From the NCBI GenBank assembly GCA_001051155.2, contig JYIP02000010.1, positions 1,178,001 to 1,242,000 on the forward strand: a stretch of 64,000 bases of DNA. Direction: 5' to 3'. The notes below the pieces were generated by a model. That model was not told the origin of the DNA. It saw nothing but the letters and a program-made list of their open reading frames with translations, and searched no databases. Shown one piece after another: positions 1-10,689 of the stretch. Position numbers and translations under genes: made by a program. The number at the start of each line of letters is the position of its first letter. Within the stretch, counting starts at the first letter, position 1. This DNA comes from Chrysoporthe austroafricana. Its lineage: Eukaryota > Ascomycota > Sordariomycetes > Diaporthales > Cryphonectriaceae.

Positions 1-405
1 CGCACCAACAACAACGCCCACAACATCTCGGTGCTGCTCAACCAGACCACGCTTGAGGACTTTCAGAACACTCTCTCGAGCCCTGAGGGCGCCACCTGGT
101 TCGGCGCGCACGGCGGCGGCCACGTGGCCATGGGCGGCGATGGCTCCGACCTCTTCACCAGCCCGACTGACCCGGCCTTCTTCCTGCACCACGCCCAGGT
201 CGACCGCGTCTGGTGGCAGTGGCAGCAGCGGGACCTCGAGGCTCGCGCCTACGCCCTCTTCGGCACCAAGACGCTCGAGAACGTGCCGCCGTCAGACAAC
301 CTGACCCTCGAGGACTACCTCACGTGGGGACCCCTGACGGATGACCAGCAAGTCGTGGACCTCATGCTGCCGAACGAGGCGATCTTCTGCTACCGCTACG
401 AGTGA
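1..405 (+). CDS. Tyrosinase (polyphenol oxidase), 3' end only
   Basis: The reading frame is open from base 1 to the TGA at 403-405, so only the last 134 residues of the protein are in the window. The segment DPAFFLHHAQVDRVWWQWQ is the second copper-binding motif (CuB) of the tyrosinase family. Its two adjacent histidines help hold one of the two coppers that oxidise monophenols and diphenols to quinones. The GC-rich third positions contrast sharply with the AT-rich DNA that starts about 130 bases downstream. No signal peptide or CuA site can be seen because the N-terminus lies outside the window. The protein ends about 60 residues after CuB, so a long C-terminal cap domain seems to be absent. 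The family call is firm. The substrate (melanin precursor or secondary metabolite) is unknown. Confidence 0.9.
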   Translation, partial: RTNNNAHNISVLLNQTTLEDFQNTLSSPEGATWFGAHGGGHVAMGGDGSDLFTSPTDPAFFLHHAQVDRVWWQWQQRDLEARAYALFGTKTLENVPPSDNLTLEDYLTWGPLTDDQQVVDLMLPNEAIFCYRYE

Positions 406-984
406 GATCTAGACGCTGTCGTCAAGGCGGAGTGGAGAGAGAGAAGAAGGATGCTGAAGGAAGGCGCTAGAGGGGAGCGAGGGTGATCCTCCGTGGATGA
501 TCATCGCTATGGGCCATCTGGCATCAAGACTATGTTCTCTTTATTAACCATTTTACTTATAGATTATAAAGTAGTATTAGAAATTATAGTCTCTACAGCG
601 GTCAATTTTGCCCATTATACACCCGAGTGTAGTAATCTTAAGCGTATTCGGGTTAGGGACTGTTTAAAAAGTAGCGAGACTTAATGAAAATTTGTCGGTT
701 ATCTTTAATACGGAACTCTTTTATTATGCCATTTGCCTTTATATATAACGCTTCGCACTCAGACTTTCTTTATATTATTTTATTTAGTTATTATAAACTA
801 ATAAACGGTTTAAGTTATAAGAACAGGTCGGATTAATAAACTTAGGACCGATATAGCTCGGAATTAATATCTGGAACTAAGAAATCCTTTTATATAAGAA
901 TATTAAATATTCTGGATTATATAATTAAGGGTTACGGTTAGAATCGCTGGATTATTAGCAATCCAGCAAGTTTAGCTTGCTAGC
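406..984. other. Tyrosinase 3' flank grading into AT-rich repeat DNA
   Basis: About 406-535 keeps normal base composition and is probably the tyrosinase 3' UTR. From about 540 the sequence becomes TA-rich and stop-filled in all frames, like the retroelements that follow. I recognise no gene or LTR terminus before 985. It is probably an older repeat remnant. Confidence 0.5.
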
Positions 985-1173
985 TATTATAACCCAATAT
1001 GCAGAATTAGGGTATAGTATTAAAGTGCCTTAAAACGAATTATATAGTATAAGGATTTTCAGACTTTATAGAAAAACCCAATAATGCTTATATAAGTAAA
1101 GGTTAGGATTAAATCTAGGATCGATAAAATCGGTATCGATATTATTAATATATAAACGGATTAATAAGATCGG
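985..1173 (+). repeat. Partial LTR, truncated by element D
   Basis: The start TATTATAACCCAATATGCAG is the RIP-mutated form of the TGTTATAACCC terminus seen at other LTRs here. The body (GCTTATATAAG, then the ATCGAT-rich palindromic stretch) matches, in inverted orientation, the LTR at 1174-1559. The copy stops at 1173 where that inverted LTR begins, so element D appears to have inserted into it. Confidence 0.65.
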
Positions 1174-1559
1174 TATTATAAACGCTGCAATAATTTTAAA
1201 ATATACTTTAAAGTTAAAAGGTTTATATTAATAAAAGCAGTGCTAAGTATAAGCTTTGAATTCGAAAATATATTAAGTTTTCGATATAATAGTTTATAAG
1301 CTATAAAGCTATTATTTTATAAGAGATAATACTTAGATTTACGATTAAAAAGCTATAGCAATTTATTTAATAAGTGTTTTTATTCTTATATAACTAGCTT
1401 TTCAGTTTGGGATTAATAATATCGATATCGATTCTATCGATCCTGGGCTTAACTTTAACCCTTACTTATATAAGCATCTGTTAATTTTTTTCTATAACGG
1501 CTGGAAATCTTAACATTATATAATTCGTTCCTTAATACTGTATTCTAATTTTGCATATT
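1174..1559 (-). repeat. LTR of element D (left part), interrupted by element A
   Basis: The sequence starts TATTATAAACGCTGCAATAA, which is the reverse complement of the usual LTR end (GCAGCGTTTATAACA). It is cut at 1559 by element A. The last bases of the same LTR resume at 9058-9068 (GGGTTATAATA). The ATATT at 1555-1559 recurs at 9053-9057 and is the target-site duplication of A. Joined length is about 397 bp. Confidence 0.7.
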
Positions 1560-2002
1560 TGTTATGAACCTATATGCAGAACTAAGATGCGGTACTAAAG
1601 CTACTCAAAACAGCTTACTCGGTGCCGGGATTTTTAAGCTTAGCTGCAGAATCTGACAAACGCTTATATAAGCTAAGGTTAGAGTTAGATAAGATAAGGA
1701 TTATTGGATTACCAAGTAAGCCGGCAAACCAGGCTTACTAGCTTACTTAATGAGCCAGTAATCCTATACTGAAAAACCGGATATATAAAGATTAGATATT
1801 TACCAAATAGGAATAATAGCTTTTCAGCAATCAATCTAAATATCAATTGGACCCTATTATTAATAGTCGTTCCAGACTTATAAATATTGCAATACTCAGT
1901 AAACGTATTTCGATATTCAAAGCGTATATTTAGTACCGTTTTTATTAGTATAAACCCTTTTGATTCTATAATTATCTCAGGATTATTGCAACATTTATAA
2001 TA
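1560..2002 (+). repeat. 5' LTR of element A
   Basis: It begins TGTTATGAACCTATATGCAG and ends ...CAACATTTATAATA. It is 443 bp long, equal to the 3' copy. The two copies differ mainly by C/T and G/A. Confidence 0.85.
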
Positions 2003-2074
2003 TTTTGACTGCTTTTATTCAAGAACGGTTCAGTATATACTTTTTGGGCAATACTAGAAATACGATAGCGTTTT

Positions 2075-3060
2075 AGACCTTGTCTTCTTCCAGTAACCAA
2101 GCCTTTCCGGAAAAGGTTCCGACCGTCCTTATTAACGAGCAGCTCTAGTAATAGAATATGGCCTTATACCAATAACTTGAAGAAATCAAGAACGAGGTTA
2201 TTCGCCTTAATGCCTTTTAGCAGGCCAAGGCTTTCAAGCTTAATAAGCCTAGGCCTTATAAAAGCATTCAAGGAAACTTTCAGGCTTTCTTAATGCAATT
2301 CAAGGCTTATTTCAAGCATTACGGGATTTAGTTCAGGATTATTTATAACAAAATCGATTTCGCGGGAAGTTATTTTGAAAGGATAGCCTTTCAGTAATAG
2401 GAATTAACTTTTCGCGATTATCTAAATAATAGCAAGGATTTTCGTTCCGAGAATACTAAGCGCATTTTCTAGCGCTATGCCAATTTCGAATCAGTTCTTA
2501 CGAAAACTTTCGGAAATCCGGACGAACGATATACCGCAATACGGCAGCTAGAAACATTGCGATAAACCGATTCGGCCACGGATTATACGGCTAAATTCCG
2601 GCAGATTATTGCCTATTTCGATTACGAGAATAAACCCTTTATAAACGCTTATTATACAGGATTTAAAGAAGAAATTAAGAACGAACTCTATAAAAAAGAC
2701 CGATCCGAAAAACTTAACGAGTTTATTAATAAAGCAGTTCGTATCGATAATCGACTTTATAAACGGTATTAATAACGATAGAAAAACTATAGCTATATTC
2801 CGAAATATTAGCTTAATTTTGGGAAATGCAGATTCTAATAAAAAAATCGGAATAGTATAGCTTATTTGGGCATTACATATACTAAACTTATAGAATTAAA
2901 TGCTTTCGTAAAGGAATAGCATAAAAGAATTATTTGCTATAATTATAGCAAAAAGGGATATATTGCTTGCAATTGTTATTAAGAAAAGAAGAAATAAGAA
3001 TGGAAGCTAATCCCGAAAAAATAAGTTAGTATTACTTAATAATAGAAACTTAATTAGCTA
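2075..3060 (+). pseudogene. Element A gag remnant with zinc knuckle
   Basis: One frame shows recognisable Gag text broken by stops, for example FDYENKPFINAYYTGFKEE followed by a helix-rich segment. Near 2935-2985 is a CCHC-type knuckle relic (CYNYSKKGYIACNCY), in which a Cys and the His have become Tyr, as expected for RIP transitions. The protein would have coated the element RNA. It is not functional in this copy. Confidence 0.75.
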
Positions 3061-4099
3061 AGCAATAATATTTAGCTAAAGCAAATAATAAATTCTAATT
3101 ATAGCAATATAAGCTGGATAGCTTGCTATCAAAATTATTGTTTATTATACTTTTCAGCAAAAAAAAGTTTAGGATAATTCTTATACAAACTTAAAAGATA
3201 ATAGCAATTCGCTATAAGAAAAAAAGGCTTATTCTATAATATAGCTATAAACGATAGCAATTCGAATTATTTAAGTAACCCGCTAAATATTAGGAAAAAG
3301 GATTTGGGAAAATTTTTCTTAGAAATATACTTTAAATAATAATAAGAAAAGACAATAGAAGAAGAACTTAGCATATAAGCGCTAATACTTAGCGCTATGC
3401 TCGATAAGATAACTTTATAAAATAGATAGCTAAATAACTTGCCGATTCAAATATTCGAAAAAAAACTTATCGAAAAAATAGGAAAACCGGTTATTTGGCA
3501 TATTAAGCAGAATTATCCTAAGAACCGCGACTGGATAACCAAATATACGAAAGTAGAACATTTCGTGTATAGATTTACTCTAGAAGAACTCTTTTAAAGC
3601 ATTCCGTTCCAGAATAGCAAATATAAACCTTAAGAAAATAAAAGGATTAATTACTTATACTTTCATTATTATAAACTTGCTTGGATATATTATATATATT
3701 ATAATTGCTAGATATATTTCGGCAAGAAAGTTAAATACAATTAGTTTTCAATTAAAGAATAGGACTAATTAATCCAACTTATTATAAAATCTTAAAGAAG
3801 ATATAAAAAAGTTTTGCATATCGAATATAGCAATGCTTATATCGGATTACTTAATAATTATTTATAAAAGTATATTCAGAGAAAAATAATATAGGAATAA
3901 TGCTATATATTAGCATATTCTATCCATATATAAGATAAAGCTAAAGAATAATACCGATTGCAAAAAGCCGAAAAGGTAAAGCAATACGCTTAAAGCCAAA
4001 TAAGAAAGTTAACAAAGCAAATAACGAAATAAATATAAAATAACTTAAAAGGAAAGGATTGCCTGTAAAGGGATAGCAGTCGATTAAGGTTACAAAATC

Positions 4100-7000
4100 C
4101 CTATACGCTATTACGAAAAATAAAGAAGAATATATTATTTTAGATATATATATCGATAAGTAATATTATAGCGCATTATTGGATAATAGCGTATAAAGAA
4201 ATTTCATTTCGCTAGAAATCGTTAATAGGAAACGAATTCTTTAAATATAAAAGAAAGATCTTTATAAACTTAATATTATAGAAAGAAAAGCGGTAGTATA
4301 TAATTTCGGTATAATTGATATAGAAACTAATTATTTACTTATCTCGATTTAAAGCCTTATAACGAATACTACTTTCGATATTATAAATATAGCATAGTAT
4401 AAATTAATTTTAGGAATACTTTAGCTTAAAGAATATAACCTTTATATCGATTGGACTATTAGCCAAATTTTATAAGAATTAGCCGTATTTATTAAAAGGG
4501 TTGCAATTAATAGAAAAAGGAAAATTTTAATTATTAAAGATAGCATTAAAAGCATGCATTCAAACAAGCTTAAATATATCCTTAAAGCAGAAATACTTGC
4601 TAAACGATAAGGAAAGGTTACGGATATTTCGAATTTATTAGCATAAATTGAGAACGGACCGAGAATTCAAGCAATTAGCGGTTAGCAAAAGGCTAATTTA
4701 GCGCAAAGCGTTACGAAATTATATAGATTATAGAACTATAAGGAAATTCAGCTTTTAATATAATAAGCATAAGAAAATTACGAAAAGAGGTTCGGCCTTA
4801 TAAATAATAAATACCCAAAGCTACTAGAAACTAGGATATACAGATAAAGAAAAAAAGCGATAAAAGAAAAGTATGCTTAATAATACTTTCTATTGTTCCA
4901 AATTGCAGAAAACGAAAAAGGACCGCTACCCGAATTTAAGAACGTACCAAAAGAATACTATAAATTCAAGAAATTATAGCAAAAAAGATTTGATATTGGC
5001 TTATTAAAATACGGCCTTTACGATTACGAAATTCTATTAAAAGAAAGAATTTAGCCGAAATTCTATTCTATTTACAGATTTAATAAAGCAAAATTCGAAA
5101 TGCTTAAGGAATATATCGACAAAAACTTAAAAAGAAGCTATATACAATTATCGCAATTACTTGCAAAATACTCAATTCTATTTATACCCAAAAAGAATAA
5201 TAAGCTACGACTTTATATAAATTACCGGCAATTCAATAATATTATAATTAAGAATTAATACCCGCTATTATTAGCAAGTGAAATAAGAAATTAATTAATA
5301 AGAGCAAAATAGTTTATTATATTCGATTTTAAAAAAGGATATTATTATATCCGGATTAAAGAAGATAATATCTGGAAAATAGCTTTCAGAATATACTACG
5401 AATATTTCGAATACGTAATTATACCTTTCGGACTTACAAATATACTAATATCCTTCCAAGAAATAATTAACTATATTTTCTACGAATTTCTAAATATTAC
5501 TATTATCGTTTACTTTAATAATATCTTTATCTTTTCCAAAAATTTCGAATTATATAAGCAATATATATATAAGGTATTCCAAATGCTATAAAATAATAAA
5601 TTCTTAATTGAATTTAGCAAATGCTATTTCTATTAACAGAAAATTAATTATTTCGGTTATATTATTAAGCTAGGATAGATTAGCATGCAAAAAAATAAAA
5701 TTAAAGCAATACGGGAATGGCTTATATTAAGAAATGTTAAAGATATTAAAGCATTTTTAGGATATATTAATTTCTATCGATAATTTATTTGAAACTATAG
5801 CAAGATCGCATACCCTTTTACAGATTTTATAAAAAAAGACTGAAAATTTGAATAGACCCCAGAAATATAAAAAGCATTTGACAAAATCAAAAGACAAATT
5901 ATATTAAAACCTATTCTTTGCGAAACAAACTTAAAGAAACTTTTCGAAATTGAGACCGATATATCGGATTATGCACTTAGCAGACAATTAAGCTAACAGG
6001 ATAATTAAGGACGTTTCAGGATTATAAGCAACTTTTCAAAAAAATTAAACGGCCCAGAATTCAATTACGGCATTCCAAATAAGGAATTAATAGCAATTGT
6101 CAAAGCATTCGAAAAATAATAACGATATTTAATTGGAATTAAATACCAAATTATAATATATTCGGATTATAAAAATTTAATAATATTTATAATTACGAAA
6201 GTCTTAAATAAATAATAAATCAGATAGGCAAAATTCTTCTTGCAATTCGATCTGAAAATTGTTTATTGCAAAGGATCCGAAAATGGCAAAGCAAATATAT
6301 TTAGCAAACGATCGGATTATTAAAGTATAAAGCCAAAAAAATTCCAAAATATCTTTCGGCAAAATTAGAATAGCAATTTTGTAAATAAAGCCAGAAAACT
6401 TAATATAATTATCAAAATTAGTAATAATAAAAAGGGATTAGAAAATATAACCCTTAAAGAACAGGATAAATATATCCGAAATATATATAATATATTAGCA
6501 TATAGCTATTAAGGAATCAGAGCTATATATAAAAGAATTAAGAAATATTAGAACTTTTTAAAATTAAGGAAAAAGATTAAAAGAATCTTACGAAAATACG
6601 ATAATTGCAAGAAAAATAAGATCGAATACTATAAGCTTTATAGATTGCTCTAACCGCTTCTTATCCCAGAAACAATTTAGCAATCTATTAGCTAGAATTT
6701 CATTATTAAGCTATTTCTCTTACGAAAACCTTTAATTAAAATGCAATACAATAGTATTTTAATAATAATTTACAAACTGAACAAATATGCTTATTTCTTT
6801 CCGTATAAGAAAAGCAGTATAATAGAAGATTTTGCATATATATTCTTAAAAACAGTTATAGCCAATTACGGTATGCTTAAGGAAATTATTTCTAATAGAA
6901 ATAGGAAATTCGTATCAAACTTTTAGACTTTATTTACAAAATTATTCGGAATATAACAAAAAATATCTATAGCATTCCATTTATAAACGGATAAATAAAT

Positions 7001-7750
7001 AGAACGAATAAACCAGATTATTAAACAATATTTATAGCATTATATAAACTATAAACAGGATAATTGGGTTAACTTATTGCTTCTAATATAATTCGTATAT
7101 AATAGCGCAAATACAAGTATAATAAAAAAAGTTATTATTTTACGTATTATACGGCTATAACTTGATAGCCTATTATAACGAATTACTAGGAATAAATGCA
7201 AAAGCAGCAAAAAAACGAATTAAGAAAATCAAGAAAGTATAAAAAGAACTGCAAGAAGAACTAAAATTTGTACAAAAAAGAATAACCCGATACGCTAATT
7301 CCAAGAGAATTAAAAAACCAATTCTGCAAAAAGGAAATAAAGTCTACTTCGTTCGACAAAAAGAATATATCAAAACAATCAGACCCTTTTACTCGTTAAA
7401 TTATAAGAAACTTAGCCTATTCAAAATCCTAAAGAAAATCTCAGATATCAATTTCGAACTCGCATTACTTTATAGAATAAGAATCTATCCGATATTCCAT
7501 ATCTTATTTTTCGAACTAATACCCAAAATAGCTGAAATAGATAATATAGTATAAGTCGAAAATAATAAACTAGAATACGAAATCGAACGGATCTTTAAGT
7601 ATCGAAAATTAATGAATTATAAAGAATATTTAATTAAATAGAAAGGATATTATTTAAGCGAAAATAGTTAGAAATTAATTAAGAATCTGGCTAATACGAA
7701 ACAAGCATTCCAGGTTTACTGGGAAAAAGAAAAAAAAAAAGCAGCTATTA
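4100..7750 (+). pseudogene. Element A pol remnant: protease, RT, RNase H, integrase, chromodomain
   Basis: A retropepsin relic lies near 4130-4215 (LLDNS followed by NFISLEIVNR). The reverse transcriptase core is near 5310-5600: FDFKKGYYYIRIKEDNIW, then PFGLTN, then YFNN in place of the catalytic YxDD. Integrase is near 6560-7200 with KEIISNRNRKFVSNF around the second catalytic Asp, here mutated to Asn. A chromodomain relic is at about 7555-7720 (EYEIERIF, then EYLIK-stop-KGYYLSENS). The domain order, with integrase after RNase H, marks Ty3/gypsy, and the chromodomain marks the chromovirus branch. Many in-frame stops make it dead. Confidence 0.85.
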
Positions 7751-7959
7751 AAATACAAAGATTTTCCTAGTAAAACGGACTAACTAATCGAACAATCCAA
7801 CCAGAAAACCCGTTACGGTATTAATATAAGCAAAACTATATTAGAAAACTGCAAATAATAAAGCGCTATTACTAATTAGCGCTCAGTATTGAAATAAGGA
7901 AACGACTTATCAGAAAAACTTACTAGTTAACCAAAAAGATAGTTAATACTAAAAGAACC

Positions 7960-8605
7960 GGCCGCATTTTCAAGCCTAACCTCTAAAATAATAACGGATT
8001 AACTAATTTCGGAACTAAACTGCTATAAAGCAGCTTCAAAATCGAAACTCTTAGAAAGAAAACTCTCAAGAACGAAAAACTTTATAATATAACGCTCGGC
8101 CTTAGCCTTACAATATTCTTCCTCGGCTTCCTCAGCTTCTAGCCTTTCTAATTCCTCTATACTATTAATTCCCTAATAAATGGCCCGCATTATTTTTTCA
8201 TACTATATACGCTTTTAATATCGAAAACGGAAAACTTTCTCTTCCGCTACTTCCAGTTTATTCTTTAATTTCTTATAATAATAAGCTATCTTGCGTAACT
8301 CATTAAGGGTAATGCTTAATACGTTATAATGAAAACAGTTAAGCCGTACGCATTCCGAATAATAAAAGGAATTCTGCTCGGAAACCTAGCAAACCGGAAT
8401 ACCGCAACCCTTACAAAATAAATAGGAAGGCATTTGAATAGCATATTGAAAAATCGCCTTTAAAAGAGAATTACAATATTAGGTTTTAAACAAACGATTC
8501 TTTTGCACTTTACCCGATATTTTAATCAAGAAAGCACGATAAGCAATAAAAAAAACTAAAAAAGCTTACAGAAATTAATAAGGATATTAACCGATAAAAC
8601 GGGAA
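7960..8605 (-). pseudogene. Element A antisense accessory ORF remnant (coiled-coil protein)
   Basis: Between the chromodomain and the 3' LTR the coding signal switches to the minus strand. The charged, helix-rich Lys/Glu/Ala text near 8040-8290 matches the better preserved copies at 10.2-10.6, 48.0-48.5 and 56.5-57.2 kb. I do not know its function. Position and orientation relative to pol are the same in all six copies in this window. Confidence 0.6.
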
Positions 8606-8609
8606 ATAA

Positions 8610-9052
8610 TATTATAAACTTATATGCAAAACTAGGATATAGTATTAAAGCTACTCAAAACGGCCTATTCGGTACTAGGATTTTTAAGCTTAGTTGCAAA
8701 ATCCGACAAACGCTTATATAAACTAAAGTTAGGATTAGATAAGATAAAGATTATTAGATTACCAAATAAGCTAGCAAGCTAGACTTACTAGCTTATTTAA
8801 TAAGCCAGTAATCTTATACTGAAAAACCGGATATATAAGGATTAAATATTTACCAAATAGGAATAATAGCTTTTTAGCAATTAATTTAAATATTAATTGG
8901 ACTCTATTATTAATAGTCGTTCCAGATTTATAAATATTACGATATTCAGTAAACGTATTTCGATATTCAAAGCATATATTTAGTATTGCTTTTATTAATA
9001 TAAACCCTTTTAACTTTATAATTATTTCAGAATTACTATAGCGTTTATAACA
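8610..9052 (+). repeat. 3' LTR of element A
   Basis: It starts TATTATAAACTTATATGCAA, pairing with the 5' copy by G-to-A and C-to-T changes, and ends TTTATAACA. It is followed by the ATATT target duplication. Confidence 0.85.
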
Positions 9053-9057
9053 ATATT

Positions 9058-9238
9058 GGGTTATAATATTATTTCTTTCTTATCGGTTATTATCTTTAAT
9101 AATCTTTTATAAATTTTTATACTTTACTTGCCTTTTATTATACTTTTCTAGTCGAAATATCGAATAAGGTTAGCAAGTTTTATATATCGAAATTAGCGCT
9201 TAAGTTAATATATAAGGCTTTCTTTCTTTCTGCAATAA
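9058..9238 (-). mobile_element. Element D internal segment between insertions A and C
   Basis: The first 11 bases (9058-9068) complete the LTR of D. The rest matches the region just inside the LTR in elements B, E and F (TTATTTCTTTCTTATCGG...). This is the start of the antisense accessory ORF, which on this element reads on the + strand. It is interrupted at 9238 by element C and resumes at 24359. Confidence 0.6.
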
Positions 9239-9486
9239 TATTATAACTTAATGCGAGAACCGGAAATACGCAAAATATAAAAAGGTTAACAGGATAACTT
9301 ATTAATAGCCTTACTAAAAAGAATTCGTAAGTATTATATAATCAAAAGATAGGGTTTAAACCGACAAAATCTTTATCGGTTTTAACAGTCCTAATATAAA
9401 CCGATATAATTAATATCGGTCCTATTAGTCCTATCCGAAAAGCTAGATATATAAAAATAGAATATTTATTGAATAGTTTACGATAA
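9239..9486 (+). repeat. 5' LTR of element C, first part
   Basis: It starts TATTATAACTTAATGCGAGA and aligns by eye with 23919 onward, including the shared CCGAT...ATCGG inverted repeats. It is cut by element B at 9487. Confidence 0.75.
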
Positions 9487-9898
9487 TATTATAAATATTG
9501 CAGCAATCTGAAAGTATACCGTAATATTAAAGGTTTATGCTAGCAAGAGCAATGCTAAGTATAAGCCTTAAATACCGAAAATACAATTAACGAATATTAC
9601 AATATTCGTAAGTCTTAAGCGACTATTAATAATAGAATCCAATTGATACTTAAATTAATAATTAAAGAGCTATTTGCTATATTTACTTAATAGGTAATAA
9701 GCGTATCCTTATATAACTAGCTTTTCAATATAGATTTGCGAATCTGGAATAGATCTTCAGATCCTTTTTCTTTCATAACCCTAACCCTAAGATTATATAA
9801 TCTTTTCCGTATCGTTTTTAGTCCGGGTTGCGCTAAATTTCCGTACTTTATTATAGAGTTATTTTACTTATAACTTGCATATTGGACAGGTTATAATA
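9487..9898 (-). repeat. 3' LTR of element B (left end)
   Basis: It starts TATTATAAATATTGCAGCAA and ends GGACAGGTTATAATA, 412 bp, matching 16422-16833. It carries a short telomere-like CCCTAACCCTAA at about 9778-9790. Confidence 0.8.
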
Positions 9899-10600
9899 TT
9901 ATTTCCTTTCTATTAATCGTTATCCTAACGATTTTCCGTAAGTAACCTTTATTTATCCTATCGCTTATTTATGCTTTCTTAATCGAGATATCGAATAGGG
10001 TTTTGAAACCGAAATCCTTTAATTTGCATTTTAATAAGAATAAATAACGTAAATCCTTAATTCTTCGGATTATTTACTGCGCTATTATTATGCGTTCTTA
10101 TTCTTATTGCAATTGCTTTAATTTCGAATTGTATGCAATTTCTGAAAAAAATTCGTCTCGTTATCTTAAGTATATCTAGCATAATTAGTTAAGCTATAAC
10201 GTCCTAGAATCGATTAATATTGCGGAATTCTCTTTCGCATTTAATTAATTCCAGAAATTGGAAAACGAAATCGAAGGTTTGGAAGATAAATTAATAAAGC
10301 TGCAAAAGCAGAAACGAATATAGCGCGAGCGAATAGCTCGGGCTTTCTATTGTAATTTGTTCAATCTTAAGGATTTGGAATAGTTGGAAAAGGAAAAAGC
10401 TAAAGAAGAGCGTTATAAGGCCGAGGTTGAGCGTTATATTATAAAGCTTTTTATTTCTGAAAAGCCTTTTCCCGAGAGTTTCGATTTTGAGAATACTTTG
10501 CGGCAATTTAATACCGAAATTAATTAGTCTGTTACCGTTTCGGAAATTGGGCCTGAAAATATAGCCAGTCTTTCTAGTATTAATTATTTTTCCGGTTAAT
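9899..10600 (+). pseudogene. Element B antisense accessory ORF remnant
   Basis: It reads on the + strand, opposite to the pol of this element. Near 10370-10520 a frame shows LEKEKAKEERYKAEVERYII and later ESFDFENTLRQFNTEIN, interrupted by TAG at likely glutamine codons. The charged heptad-like stretch suggests a coiled coil. Homologous text is present in elements A, C, D, E and F. Confidence 0.65.
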
Positions 10601-10689
10601 TAATAGGTTTTTCTAATTGGTTATTCCTTTATTCTAATACGGAACGTTAATTAATAATAGCGTTTTATCGAAAAGGCTTTTATATTTTA

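Larger units (their letters stand above)
1560..9052 (+). mobile_element. Element A: full-length RIP-degraded chromoviral Ty3/gypsy retrotransposon
   Basis: Two LTRs of exactly 443 bp (1560-2002 and 8610-9052) bracket gag, protease, reverse transcriptase, RNase H, integrase and chromodomain remnants in that order on the + strand. The flanking pentamer ATATT is present on both sides (1555-1559 and 9053-9057). TG...CA ends survive as TG...TA (left copy) and TA...CA (right copy), consistent with RIP. All frames are closed by stops, mostly TAA and TAG at expected glutamine or tryptophan codons. The element sits inside the LTR of element D. Confidence 0.88.

Noticed and set aside
2003..2025. Primer-binding site for a host tRNA after the 5' LTR of element A
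   Set aside because: I could not match the bases after the LTR to a tRNA 3' end with confidence, and RIP has altered them. Self-priming is possible but unproven.
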